From: Cytophagales bacterium
Lineage (GTDB): Bacteria; Bacteroidota; Bacteroidia; Cytophagales; Spirosomataceae
Direction: 5' to 3'
DNA: 64,000 nucleotides
Assembly (NCBI GenBank): GCA_013298025.1
Contig: JAAFJE010000002.1
Location: 186,001 to 250,000 of the forward strand
Below, in pieces: positions 36,231-45,231 of the stretch. The position numbers and the translations under genes are program-made. Each line of letters begins with the position of its first letter. Positions within the stretch are counted from its first letter, which is position 1. Under the pieces are notes generated by a model, which saw nothing but the letters and a program-made list of their open reading frames with translations, searched no databases and was not told the origin of the DNA.

Positions 36231-36431
36231 ATTTCAACCTCTTAATCTGATATTGAATATGAAATACATCCGTACAAATTGAGTACAAACACAAGGTTTC
36301 GACCATACTTTTTCAACTATACACCTGACTATCAAATATATAAATAAAAGATTGGTCGATTTACTTTTGTACTTACACGTAACTCATTGATTGGTTTATT
36401 CTCAAAGTATTGTTCGGTTGTTTAAAAAAAT

Positions 36432-38054
36432 ATGCTAATGAAATCTTTTATCTTAAAATCAAGTATTTATTTACTGGCACTTCTTTTTTTAACGAATTGT
36501 TCTAAAAAAGAAGATACGCCAACTCCTACCCCAACACCTACCGAAGACCCCATTGTGATGCCTTCTTACAATGGACCAACGTACTTCGATAGCTATGTAT
36601 CGTTGGCGGCGTGGTCGAGTCGTTCGCAATGGAATTTGGCAAATATACACGACCCTACCGTTGAAAAATGTGGCGACTATTACTATATGAGCCAAACCGA
36701 TGCCTCTTATGGCAATTCATTGGATGGCAACGGACATTTTTTCCTTAGACGCTCAAAAGACTTAGTCAATTGGGAATTTATGGGACCAACCATGCAAACA
36801 GCCCCTGCTTGGGTAAAAGACTCGCTCAACAACAAACGAGCCAGAATAGGACTGCCGCCCATTGCCAATCCGACCTATGGCTATTGGGCACCTTGTATCA
36901 GAAAGGCAGGCAATAAATACCGTATGTACTATTCAATAGTGGTAATTGAACCAATTGTAGGTACATCTACCAGTACATCTTGGTCGGAAAGAGCCTTTAT
37001 TGGCTTGGCAGAAACCGACGATTTGGCAACGAACACGTGGACAGACAAAGGCATGGTGGTGTGTTCTGAACCCGATGGCGTAAGAAGTTATACAAGAAAT
37101 GGCGATTCAGACTGGTCGGCGTATTTCAAATTCAATGCCATCGACCCTAGTTTTATTACAACTCCCGAAGGCGAGCAATGGCTCATTTACGGCTCTTGGC
37201 ATACAGGCATCGCAGCCTTGAAGCTCAACCCCGCTACAGGCAAGCCCGATAAGCTGGAAACCGTTGCCGATTATGGTGTACGCATCGCTGGCCGTGGCAA
37301 TATTGCAAGTAACCGTTGGCAAGCCTTAGAAGGCCCTGAAATTATTTATAATCCAGAAACGGGTTATTACTATTTATTTGTAGCCTACGATGGCCTCGAT
37401 GTACCTTACAATACCCGTGTAGCACGCTCGAAGAGCATTACAGGCCCTTATGTGGGTATCGACGGACAAAACGTAAGCAATGGTGCTGAAGCTTGGCCCA
37501 TGCTTACGCATCCTTATGCGTTTGCCAACCATTCGGGGTGGGTAGGCATCTCGCACTGTGCAGTGTTTCAGAATCCTGATACCAAAGAGTGGTTCTATTC
37601 GTCGCAAGGTCGTTTACCCGAAAATTACGGCGGAAATCCTTACTCAAATGCCATCATGATGGGACACGTGCGTAGCATTCATTGGACAGAAGACGGCTGG
37701 CCTGTGGTTTCGCCAGAGCGTTATGCGGGCGTTCCGAACACGGCTGTACCCGAAAAATCCTTGATAGGTTCTTGGGAACAAATTACGCTTGAGTACCAAT
37801 ACCGAGTACAACAAAAACCCATCACCATCAAGCTCACCAGCGATTACAAAGCGGTAGGCAGCAATGGCAGTACCTACGGCACATGGAGTTACGATAGTAC
37901 CAAAGGAATATTGACCATCAGTACAACCATTGCTAGTACCAAATTGAAGGTAAAATACGATTGGGATTGGGAAGCTTCCCCACGGAAAGTAACAATCACT
38001 TTTGCAGGCATCAATTCGTCTGGACGAGTAATATGGGGCAAAAAAATTCAATAA
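36432..38054 (+). CDS. GH43 endo-arabinanase-like lipoprotein with C-terminal beta domain
   Basis: This surface lipoprotein of 540 residues has a signal ending in LLFLTNC (cysteine about residue 23), followed by a Pro/Thr linker (DTPTPTPTPTEDP). The GH43 propeller (about 50-430) shows catalytic Asp in NIHDPTVEKC, modulating Asp in FNAIDPSF and acid Glu in ALEGPEIIY. The C-terminal 100 residues (LIGSWEQITLEYQYRVQQKP onward) form the beta domain that is typical of extracellular arabinanases. An alternative start at 36438 changes only two residues. A surface position suggests it makes the first cuts in arabinan before SusC/SusD uptake. Confidence 0.92.
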   Translation: MLMKSFILKSSIYLLALLFLTNCSKKEDTPTPTPTPTEDPIVMPSYNGPTYFDSYVSLAAWSSRSQWNLANIHDPTVEKCGDYYYMSQTDASYGNSLDGNGHFFLRRSKDLVNWEFMGPTMQTAPAWVKDSLNNKRARIGLPPIANPTYGYWAPCIRKAGNKYRMYYSIVVIEPIVGTSTSTSWSERAFIGLAETDDLATNTWTDKGMVVCSEPDGVRSYTRNGDSDWSAYFKFNAIDPSFITTPEGEQWLIYGSWHTGIAALKLNPATGKPDKLETVADYGVRIAGRGNIASNRWQALEGPEIIYNPETGYYYLFVAYDGLDVPYNTRVARSKSITGPYVGIDGQNVSNGAEAWPMLTHPYAFANHSGWVGISHCAVFQNPDTKEWFYSSQGRLPENYGGNPYSNAIMMGHVRSIHWTEDGWPVVSPERYAGVPNTAVPEKSLIGSWEQITLEYQYRVQQKPITIKLTSDYKAVGSNGSTYGTWSYDSTKGILTISTTIASTKLKVKYDWDWEASPRKVTITFAGINSSGRVIWGKKIQ

Positions 38055-38134
38055 CCATCAATACGTCAGGTGTTGATTTTTCCTTAGAAAAAACGAAGAA
38101 ATTCATTTTACTTTATTTTTAACCATACAAATCT

Positions 38135-38833
38135 ATGTACAAATCGCTAAGAGAGGAATGTTATGAAGCCAATATGCAATTGCCTAAACTAGGTTTAGTG
38201 CTGTTTACTTTTGGCAACGTAAGTGCTGTGGACAGGGCCGCAGGTGTATTTGCCATCAAACCTAGTGGTGTTCCTTACGACTTGCTCAAACCCGAAGACA
38301 TTGTAATTATGGACTACGATGCCATCGTTGTAGATGGAAAAATGCGTCCTTCGTCTGATACCAAAACGCACGCTTTATTGTATAAAACGTGGGAAGACAT
38401 CGGAGGAATCACTCATACGCACAGCACTTATGCGGTGTCGTGGGCACAAGCAGGCTTGGACATTCCGATTTTTGGAACAACCCACGCCGACCATACCCAC
38501 CAAGACATCCCATGTGCACCTGTGTTGACAGATGCCATGATTGAAGGAGATTATGAATACGAAACGGGCAACCAGATTTTCGATGTATTCAGTAGCAAAG
38601 GGCTGTCGCACAAAGAAATGGAAATGGTTTTATTACAAAATCATGGCCCATTTACTTGGGGAAAAACCGCCGAAAAATCGGTGTATAATGCAGCAGTATT
38701 GGAAGAAGTGGCACGCATGGCTTACCTTACGCTGCAAATCAATCCAGATACGCCACGCATCAAAGATACCCTTAGAATGAAGCATTACGAAAGAAAGCAT
38801 GGCAAAAATGCCTATTACGGACAAGGATGCTAA
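38135..38833 (+). CDS. araD: L-ribulose-5-phosphate 4-epimerase
   Basis: This class II aldolase-fold, zinc-dependent enzyme of 232 residues forms D-xylulose 5-phosphate. Recognisable parts are LVLFTFGNVSAVDRAAGVFA, IKPSGVPYDLL, PSSDTKTHALLYK, the zinc-binding HTHSTYAVSWAQAG and THADH, and LLQNHGPFTWG. All match AraD. It begins 80 bp after the endo-arabinanase gene and completes the araA/B/D set. Confidence 0.96.
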   Translation: MYKSLREECYEANMQLPKLGLVLFTFGNVSAVDRAAGVFAIKPSGVPYDLLKPEDIVIMDYDAIVVDGKMRPSSDTKTHALLYKTWEDIGGITHTHSTYAVSWAQAGLDIPIFGTTHADHTHQDIPCAPVLTDAMIEGDYEYETGNQIFDVFSSKGLSHKEMEMVLLQNHGPFTWGKTAEKSVYNAAVLEEVARMAYLTLQINPDTPRIKDTLRMKHYERKHGKNAYYGQGC

Positions 38834-38840
38834 GGGTTAT

Positions 38841-39066
38841 TTAGTTAGTGAATTGTGAATGAGTGAGTTAGTGAGTTAGTGAGTTAGTGAGTTAGTGAGT
38901 TAGTGAGTTAGTGAGTTAATGGTTGACAGAACTACAGATAATTGAGTTCTAAAAATTGTACATTTATTTGCAGATTTTCATTACAAACCATTCACTAAAT
39001 CACTCACTCACAATTCACTAACTAAATCACTCACTCACAATTCACTAACTAACAATTCACTCAATA
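38841..39066. repeat. Seven-copy GTGAGTTA tandem repeat with complementary right arm, araD-symporter gap
   Basis: The left arm includes seven perfect GTGAGTTA units (38863-38918) after a GTGAATTGTGAATGA start. The right arm (38989-39066) contains TCACTCACTCACAATTCACT repeated with CACTAACTAA. The arms could form a long imperfect stem around a loop of about 70 nt. It fills most of the 274-bp gap. Confidence 0.8.
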
Positions 39067-39107
39067 GTTATACAACATTTTTCCATCTTACACGATAAAT
39101 CTAACAC

Positions 39108-40763
39108 ATGAAATTAGGTCTTGAAAAGCTCGATTACATCATTTTCTTTGTGTATTTCGTAATTGTAGCCTCGTATGGTTATTGGGTCTTCAAAAACAAA
39201 GGCAAGCAAACTGCCGACTCGAAAGACTTCTTTTTGGCAGAAGGTTCGCTTACTTGGTGGGCCATTGGCTCGTCTATTATTGCCTCCAATATCTCTGCCG
39301 AGCAATTCATTGGGATGAGCGGACAAGCCTTTCAGTTGGGCATTGCCATTTCTGTTTATGAATTAGTTGGGGCGTTTTCGCTTATTCTGATTGCGGTTTT
39401 CTTTTTACCCATGTATATCCGCAACAACATTTACACCATGCCACAATTTTTGGCACGCCGCTACGACAACCGTATCAGTACCATCATGGCGGTGTTTTGG
39501 TTGTTTTTGTACATTCTTGTCAACCTTACCTCTATCATTTATCTTGGAGCATTGAGTCTTGAAACCATGACAGGCTTTAGCTTCATGGCTTGTGCCTCAT
39601 TCCTTACCATTTTTGCGATTTTCATTACCCTGGGTGGCATGAAAGTAATTGGTTATACCGACGTAATTCAGGTGGTTTGTTTGGTGGTAGGCGGCTTGGC
39701 TACAACCTATTTAGCCCTTGATTTATTATCGGATAAAGTTGGCTCAGGTGCAGGCGTATGGGAAGGTCTTTCCTTGATTAAAGAAAAAGCCGATAGCCAT
39801 TTGCACATGATTTTTGCCAAAGGACAATACCAAGTACATGACGGACAAGGCGGTATGATTGATGCTTACAACCAATTGCCAGGCTTGTTGATGTTTATTG
39901 TAGGTGGCCAATGGATTGTAAACCTCAACTACTTTGGTTGCAACCAGTACATTACACAACGTGCCTTGGGAGCAGACCTTGGAACGGCACGCTCAGGCTT
40001 GTTGTTTGCCTCTTTCTTAAAAATGCTCATGCCAATTATCGTTGTTTTACCGGGCTTGGCAGCGTATGTACTTTTCCAAGAAAATGCCGATTTGGCGATT
40101 GTAGAAGGCATCAAAGAGGGCGGTATTGTGAAACCCGACAACGCCTATCCTGTATTGTTAAACATCCTTCCTACAGGCTTGAAAGGCATGGCATTTGCAG
40201 CACTTACCGCAGCAATCGTAGCCTCATTGGCAGGTAAAGCCAACAGTATTTCAACGATTTATGTATTAGATATTCATAAAAAATTCTTCGCACCCGACCT
40301 TAGCGAAAAGAAAATGGTATGGCTCGGTCGTGTGTCGATTGTCGTTTCGTTTGTAATTGCACTCGCTATTAGTCCATTGTTGAAAAATTTAGGACAAGGC
40401 TTTCAGTATATTCAGGAATACACAGGCTTTATTTCTCCGGGCATTTTGGCGATTTTCTTATTAGGATTCTTCTGGAAAAAAGCCACAGCCAACGGAGCTT
40501 TAGCCGCTACGATACTCAGTATTCCGTTGTCGGCTTTGTTGAAGGTGCAAGCCCCAGAAATGCCATTCCTCAACCGTATGGGCACAGTTTTCTGGATTTG
40601 TGCCTTGGTAACAATTGTCATTAGCTTGATAGAAGGCAAGGGAAAAGACAGCGAAAAGGCGTTTTTAGTAGATAGCTCTTGGTTCAAATCGGAAGGGGCA
40701 TTCCGTTTAGGGGCTTTAATCGTGACAGGGGTTGTAGTGATGATATATACCATTTTCTGGTAA
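39108..40763 (+). CDS. Sodium:solute symporter (SGLT-type), probable L-arabinose transporter
   Basis: This SSS-family inner-membrane protein of 551 residues has about fourteen hydrophobic segments. The first segments read IIFFVYFVIVASYGYWVF, followed by the family motif DFFLAEGSLTWWAIGSSIIASNISAEQFIGMSG. The sugar/sodium site region (GLKGMAFAALTAAIVASLAGKANSIST) is typical of SGLT-like transporters. It would import L-arabinose with sodium. Specificity comes from the neighbours: araD just upstream, arabinan hydrolases around it. Confidence 0.92.
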   Translation: MKLGLEKLDYIIFFVYFVIVASYGYWVFKNKGKQTADSKDFFLAEGSLTWWAIGSSIIASNISAEQFIGMSGQAFQLGIAISVYELVGAFSLILIAVFFLPMYIRNNIYTMPQFLARRYDNRISTIMAVFWLFLYILVNLTSIIYLGALSLETMTGFSFMACASFLTIFAIFITLGGMKVIGYTDVIQVVCLVVGGLATTYLALDLLSDKVGSGAGVWEGLSLIKEKADSHLHMIFAKGQYQVHDGQGGMIDAYNQLPGLLMFIVGGQWIVNLNYFGCNQYITQRALGADLGTARSGLLFASFLKMLMPIIVVLPGLAAYVLFQENADLAIVEGIKEGGIVKPDNAYPVLLNILPTGLKGMAFAALTAAIVASLAGKANSISTIYVLDIHKKFFAPDLSEKKMVWLGRVSIVVSFVIALAISPLLKNLGQGFQYIQEYTGFISPGILAIFLLGFFWKKATANGALAATILSIPLSALLKVQAPEMPFLNRMGTVFWICALVTIVISLIEGKGKDSEKAFLVDSSWFKSEGAFRLGALIVTGVVVMIYTIFW

Positions 40764-40881
40764 TTTTTCGGAACTTTGGTGCATGGCATCGGTCAATAGA
40801 TTTAGGCTATCAAAAACCTACAAAGCTATGAACCGATGCTGTATCAAACGACCTAAATTTTTCACAAAACTCGCATTATTT

Positions 40882-41829
40882 ATGAAATTTGCGTTCACTG
40901 TTGGCTTGTGGTGTAGCCTTATTTGTATTACCTCCACCCTTTTTGCCCAAAAAAATGTATATCTTTTTTCTTACTTTAAAGGAAACGGCGAAGACGGGTT
41001 GCATTTGGCTTACAGCTACGACGGGCTGCAATTCAAAGCCCTGAAGGGCGATAGCTCTTTTCTTACCCCAACCGTAAGCAAAGATAAGCTCATGCGTGAC
41101 CCTTGCATTTTGAAAGGCCCAGATGGCTATTTTCACATGGTTTGGACGGTATCGTGGAACGACCGAGGCATTGGTTATGCACGCTCGAAAGACTTGGTAC
41201 ATTGGTCGGCACAGCAGTTTCTTCCCGTGATGCAACACGAGCCAACGGCACTCAATTGCTGGGCTCCCGAAATCAACTACGATGCTAAAAGCAAGTCCTA
41301 TATCATTTATTGGGCAACCACCATCCCTGAGCGTTTTCCTGATAAAGAAGACGGAAAATCAGATGGCAACGGCAAATACAACCACCGTATGTATGCCGTC
41401 ACAACGCAAGATTTCAAAACGTTTAGTCCGACCAAACTCTTTTACGACCCCGATTTCAATGTGATTGATGCAACGATTATTGCCAATAAAAAATCGTACA
41501 TCATGTTTTTGAAAGATGAAACCAAAAATCCCGTTCAAAAGAATTTAAAAATGGCCACCAGCAAATCCTTGCTCGGAGGATTTACAGCAGCCTCCGCTCC
41601 ACTTGTTCCACTGAATTGGATAGAAGGCCCAACCGCCACCAAAATTGGCAAAGATTGGGTAGTATATTTCGACCAATACACCCGTCACAAAATGGGAGCG
41701 GTAAAATCAAGCGATTTGGTGCATTGGACAGACATTTCTGAGCAAATCAGCTTTCCGAAAGGCACTCGACACGGCACGGTTTTTTCGATAAGTAAAAAAG
41801 AATTTGAGGCGTTAAACTTACCGAAATAA
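40882..41829 (+). CDS. GH43 family glycoside hydrolase
   Basis: This secreted propeller hydrolase has 315 residues from the chosen start. The open frame extends upstream to 40783, but MKFAFTVGLWCSLICITSTLF followed by AQ at 40882 is a clean signal peptide. Catalytic Asp sits in LMRDPCILKGPDG, modulating Asp in FNVIDATII and acid Glu in NWIEGPTATK. Repeats of GIGYARSKDLVHWSAQ and VKSSDLVHWTDI type are common in exo-acting GH43 members. It is 2 bp from the HAD gene (40763 to 41831 is one dense stretch). It probably trims arabinose from oligomers. Confidence 0.88.
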   Translation: MKFAFTVGLWCSLICITSTLFAQKNVYLFSYFKGNGEDGLHLAYSYDGLQFKALKGDSSFLTPTVSKDKLMRDPCILKGPDGYFHMVWTVSWNDRGIGYARSKDLVHWSAQQFLPVMQHEPTALNCWAPEINYDAKSKSYIIYWATTIPERFPDKEDGKSDGNGKYNHRMYAVTTQDFKTFSPTKLFYDPDFNVIDATIIANKKSYIMFLKDETKNPVQKNLKMATSKSLLGGFTAASAPLVPLNWIEGPTATKIGKDWVVYFDQYTRHKMGAVKSSDLVHWTDISEQISFPKGTRHGTVFSISKKEFEALNLPK

Positions 41830-41830
41830 T

Positions 41831-42487
41831 ATGAAAAACGCCCTGATATTCGACATGGACGGCACGATGGTCGATAACATGATGACGCATCACCGTGCTT
41901 GGCAGCAAAAATTAGCCGAAATTGGACTAAGTCTGACTTTAGACGAAGTAATTACCACGTGTCACGGCAAAAACGATGAGATTTTGCAACGCCTTTTTGG
42001 CGACAAATATTCTTTTGAAGAAAGAGACCAAATCTCAGCCGAAAAAGAAGCCATTTACCGAGAAGTTTTTTTACCCGAATTAAAACTCATCGAAGGCTTA
42101 CCAGCCTTGTTGGCCGAAGCCAAGCAAGCGGGCATTCCGATGGGCATTGGCACGGCGGCACGCTACGAAAACGTGGACTATGTTTTAGATAACCTTGGCA
42201 TCAGGCATTATTTTCAAAGCATTGTATGCGACCGAGATGTAACGCTTGGCAAGCCCGACCCCAGTGTTTTTTTCAAAGTAGCCGACCAATTGGGCGTAGC
42301 TTACCACGATTGTTTGGTTTTTGAAGATTCGCCAACAGGTGCAAAAACCGCCCTGAACGCAGGCATGAAAGCCATTATATTGACAACAACGCACCAAGCA
42401 GAGGAGTTTACCAACTTTGCAAGCGTGCTTTTTTGTACCCCGAATTATTTATCCCTTAATCTGTTTTCCATTTTAAAATCCTTGTAA
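41831..42487 (+). CDS. HAD-superfamily sugar-phosphate phosphatase/phosphoglucomutase-like
   Basis: This 218-residue enzyme has the HAD motifs: nucleophile in IFDMDGTMVDN (motif I), a helical cap (about 15-80), GIGTAA (motif II), the lysine in GKPDPSVFF (motif III) and FEDSPTGAKTA (motif IV). It belongs to the beta-phosphoglucomutase-like group, which includes sugar-phosphate phosphatases. It probably detoxifies excess sugar phosphates from the pathway. It lies between GH43 and transaldolase genes with gaps of 1 and 3 bp, so it is translationally coupled. Confidence 0.88.
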   Translation: MKNALIFDMDGTMVDNMMTHHRAWQQKLAEIGLSLTLDEVITTCHGKNDEILQRLFGDKYSFEERDQISAEKEAIYREVFLPELKLIEGLPALLAEAKQAGIPMGIGTAARYENVDYVLDNLGIRHYFQSIVCDRDVTLGKPDPSVFFKVADQLGVAYHDCLVFEDSPTGAKTALNAGMKAIILTTTHQAEEFTNFASVLFCTPNYLSLNLFSILKSL

Positions 42488-42490
42488 AAC

Positions 42491-43144
42491 ATGAAATTTT
42501 TCATTGACACAGCCAACCTCAAAGAAATCCAAGAAGCCCAAGATTTAGGCGTTTTGGACGGCGTAACTACCAACCCTTCGCTTATGGCAAAAGAAGGCAT
42601 CAGTGGTAAAGAAAACATCATCAATCACTACAAAGCCATTTGCAATATTGTGGACGGCGACGTAAGTGCCGAAGTAATTGCCACAGACCTCGAAGGCATG
42701 ATTGCCGAAGGCGAAATATTGGCAGCCCTCGACCCCAAAATCGTGGTGAAAATCCCGATGATTAAAGACGGTATCAAGGCTGTAAAATACTTTTCTAACA
42801 AAGGTATCAAAACCAACTGTACGCTTATTTTCTCGGCTGGACAAGCCCTTTTGGCTGCCAAAGCTGGGGCTACCTACATCTCTCCATTCGTAGGTCGCCT
42901 AGACGATATTTCGTATGACGGCACACAATTGATTGAGCAAATCCGCACGATTTTTGATAATTATGGTTTCGATACAGAAATCCTAGCAGCTTCTATCCGT
43001 CACCCTGTGCATATTCTGAAATGTGCTGAAATCGGTGCAGACGTAATGACTGGCCCACTTTCGGCAATTACGGCTTTGTTGAAACACCCCTTGACAGACA
43101 TCGGTTTGGAGAAATTCATGAAAGACATGGCAGGGAAATGGTAA
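42491..43144 (+). CDS. Transaldolase/fructose-6-phosphate aldolase family (TalC/FSA-like)
   Basis: This small class I aldolase has 217 residues. [20 protein letters not shown] and [14 protein letters not shown] open the family. The Schiff-base lysine is in [10 protein letters not shown], and [31 protein letters not shown] is the typical core. Short FSA/TalC proteins often act as true transaldolases. In this operon it would return pentose phosphate carbon to glycolysis. Gap to the HAD gene is 3 bp. Confidence 0.92.
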   Translation: MKFFIDTANLKEIQEAQDLGVLDGVTTNPSLMAKEGISGKENIINHYKAICNIVDGDVSAEVIATDLEGMIAEGEILAALDPKIVVKIPMIKDGIKAVKYFSNKGIKTNCTLIFSAGQALLAAKAGATYISPFVGRLDDISYDGTQLIEQIRTIFDNYGFDTEILAASIRHPVHILKCAEIGADVMTGPLSAITALLKHPLTDIGLEKFMKDMAGKW

Positions 43145-43147
43145 AAG

Positions 43148-43425
43148 AATTGAGTGAGTTGTGAGTTGTGAGTTAGTGAGTTGTGAGTTAGTGAGTTGTG
43201 AGTTGTGAGTTAGTGAGTTGTGAGCTAGTAAATTGATTTTCAGGAATTTACATTTTTAATTAAGATTTGATTTAGTGATGAGTTAATTGAATTTATATGT
43301 ATTTGAAAATAAAAACTTTAACTCACAACTAACTCATTCACAATTCACTAACTAACAACTAACTCACAACTAGCTAATTCACAATTCACTAACTAACAAC
43401 TCACTAACTAACAACTAACTAATTA
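43148..43425. repeat. Long GTTGTGA/GTTAGTGA inverted repeat between transaldolase and galM genes
   Basis: The left arm 43148-43233 alternates GAGTTGTGA and GTTAGTGA units about ten times. The right arm 43319-43425 contains their complements (TCACAACTAACTCATTCACA, CACTAACTAACAACT). An AT-rich loop of about 85 nt separates them. It occupies almost the whole 324-bp gap and is the longest of the series. Confidence 0.8.
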
Positions 43426-43468
43426 TTACTTACACAAGTATTTTATTCTATTTAAAAAACAACCAACT

Positions 43469-44635
43469 ATGAAAAAAAGATATTGGCTCGTTGCCAGTTT
43501 TTGGGCTGGCATGACGCTTTTGGTAGCCTGTGAATCTAAAAAAGCGGAAAGTACACAAGCAAGTAGCGACTCGCTAAAAATTGAGCAAACTGCTTTTGGT
43601 AAAATAAGCGATAGCACCCAAGCTACCCTTTATACCTTGAAAAATGCCAACGGTATGGAGGTGAAAATTTCTGACTTTGGTGGCACGATTGTGTCGTGGA
43701 CAGCCCCCAACAAAGACGGCAAATACGAAGACATTACCCTTGGCTGCGACTCGCTGGCAGGCTACCAAAAAGGCGTACCTTATTTCGGTGCCTTGATTGG
43801 TCGCTATGGCAACCGCATTGCTAAAGGACAGTTTACTTTAGAAGGTAAAACTTATACTTTGGCCAAAAACAACGGAGCAAACGCCTTGCACGGTGGCTTG
43901 AAAGGCTTCGACAAAGTATTGTGGACAGCCACGCCAATAGCAGGAGAAGAGCCAGCCTTGAAGCTTACTTATACCGCCAAAGACGGCGAAGAGGGCTATC
44001 CAGGCAGTCTTTCGATTGAAGTAACTTATACTTTAACGAAAGATAATTCGCTTAAAATCGACTACAAGGCTACAACCGATAAAGCTACCGTAGTAAACCT
44101 TACCAACCACGCCTATTTCAACCTAAAAGGCGGACTCAACAGCGACATCCTCGACCATGAAGTGACGTTGAATGCAGATAAATTCTTGCCCGTTGACAAT
44201 ACCTTGATTCCAACAGGCGAGCTACGTCCTGTGGCTGGCACGCCATTCGACTTTACGAAACCCTTTAAAATTGGAGCAAGAATCAACGATACCAAAGACG
44301 AGCAAATCAAATTTGGCTTAGGCTACGACCATTGCTGGGTATTGAGCGATTCGAGCAGCAATTTGAAATTGGCAGCAACCGTTACCGAACCAAGCAGCGG
44401 TCGGGTATTGGAAGTGTTCACAACCGAGCCAGCCATCCAGTTTTATACAGGCAACTTCCTTGATGGCACGATTACGGGTAAAGGCGGCACCATTTACAAA
44501 CACCGTTTTGGGTTATGTTTAGAAACACAGCACTATCCAGATTCGCCGAACCAAGCGAAATTCCCGACAACCGTTTTGAAACCAGGGCAAACGTACCAAA
44601 CCAGTACAGTTTATAAGTTTTCGGTGAAAAAATAA
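43469..44635 (+). CDS. galM: Aldose 1-epimerase (mutarotase) lipoprotein
   Basis: This 388-residue protein has a lipoprotein signal ending in MTLLVAC (cysteine about residue 21) and a GalM fold. Catalytic residues lie in LTNHAYFNLKG (His) and CLETQHYPDSPN (Glu). Further motifs are LIGRYGNRIAKGQF and LHGGLKGFDK. It interconverts anomers of free sugars in the periplasm, here most likely L-arabinose released by the hydrolases before symport. It is the last gene of the arabinose locus and ends at a terminator. Confidence 0.93.
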   Translation: MKKRYWLVASFWAGMTLLVACESKKAESTQASSDSLKIEQTAFGKISDSTQATLYTLKNANGMEVKISDFGGTIVSWTAPNKDGKYEDITLGCDSLAGYQKGVPYFGALIGRYGNRIAKGQFTLEGKTYTLAKNNGANALHGGLKGFDKVLWTATPIAGEEPALKLTYTAKDGEEGYPGSLSIEVTYTLTKDNSLKIDYKATTDKATVVNLTNHAYFNLKGGLNSDILDHEVTLNADKFLPVDNTLIPTGELRPVAGTPFDFTKPFKIGARINDTKDEQIKFGLGYDHCWVLSDSSSNLKLAATVTEPSSGRVLEVFTTEPAIQFYTGNFLDGTITGKGGTIYKHRFGLCLETQHYPDSPNQAKFPTTVLKPGQTYQTSTVYKFSVKK

Positions 44636-44657
44636 AGTTAGACAACGCATCTTTACG

Positions 44658-44686
44658 AGGCACGGGCATTTTACACGCCTGTGCCT
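44658..44686 (+). terminator. Terminator after galM
   Basis: AGGCACGGGC (44658-44667) pairs with GCCTGTGCCT (44677-44686, one G-U pair), 9-nt loop, followed by TTGTTG. It closes the arabinose locus. Confidence 0.7.
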
Positions 44687-44840
44687 TTGTTGTAATAGCC
44701 CCTACAGGCTTAAAAACAGCCCAGCAAACATATAAAATATAATTTTTTCTATATAAAACAAAATATATTTTATAATAAAAAAGGTTTTAATCTAAATATG
44801 TAGGCAACTTATCGAAACTACATTAATTTTGTAGTTGTTG

Positions 44841-45173
44841 ATGCGTAGCCCACAATCTTACATATTAGCCTTTTGTAGCATATTTTTGATGTATGCCTTG
44901 CTACAGTGCGTGGTAAGCAATGCTGTTGTATTTTTTAAAGAATCTTCTTCTATTGTAGTCGAGCCATCGACCAAGCATTTCGACCACACAACCCTCGTTT
45001 TACAGGAAGTCAACCAATTGGTATTTCAATTTTTGGCAGGCTTAGGCATTATCAGCCTTCATGCCATCAGGCATATCATGCGTTGGGTCGACTGTTCGTT
45101 TCGTTGCAAAAACGCTTTATTTTACTTTCAAACAGGTCATTGCAAATATTCTATTTCAATCAATGCACCCTGA
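44841..45173 (+). CDS. Small hypothetical membrane protein
   Basis: This short protein of 110 residues has an N-terminal hydrophobic segment (YILAFCSIFLMYALLQCVVSNAVVFF, about residues 7-32) and a second weakly hydrophobic stretch (LVFQFLAGLGIISLHAI, about 62-78). I recognise no family. The ATG at 44841 is chosen over two upstream TTG codons. A TAATTTTG box at 44824-44831 resembles the Bacteroidota -7 element but is very close to the start. It lies 58 bp before the MMPL-type exporter gene on the same strand and may be co-transcribed. It could be a non-coding stretch, so confidence is moderate. Confidence 0.5.
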   Translation: MRSPQSYILAFCSIFLMYALLQCVVSNAVVFFKESSSIVVEPSTKHFDHTTLVLQEVNQLVFQFLAGLGIISLHAIRHIMRWVDCSFRCKNALFYFQTGHCKYSISINAP

Positions 45174-45231
45174 CAAGCATTCATTCAAAACGACATTATT
45201 CATCATTTTTTAATAAAAAATCACAAGACCC

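Noticed and set aside
38863-38918. GTGAGTTA array considered as a CRISPR
   Set aside because: The units are 8 bp with no spacers, no cas genes are near, and a complementary arm follows; it is a tandem repeat in an inverted structure.
44841-44860. Promoter and leaderless start for the small membrane protein
   Set aside because: A TAATTTTG box lies about 10 bp before the ATG, but no -33 partner is seen at the correct distance.
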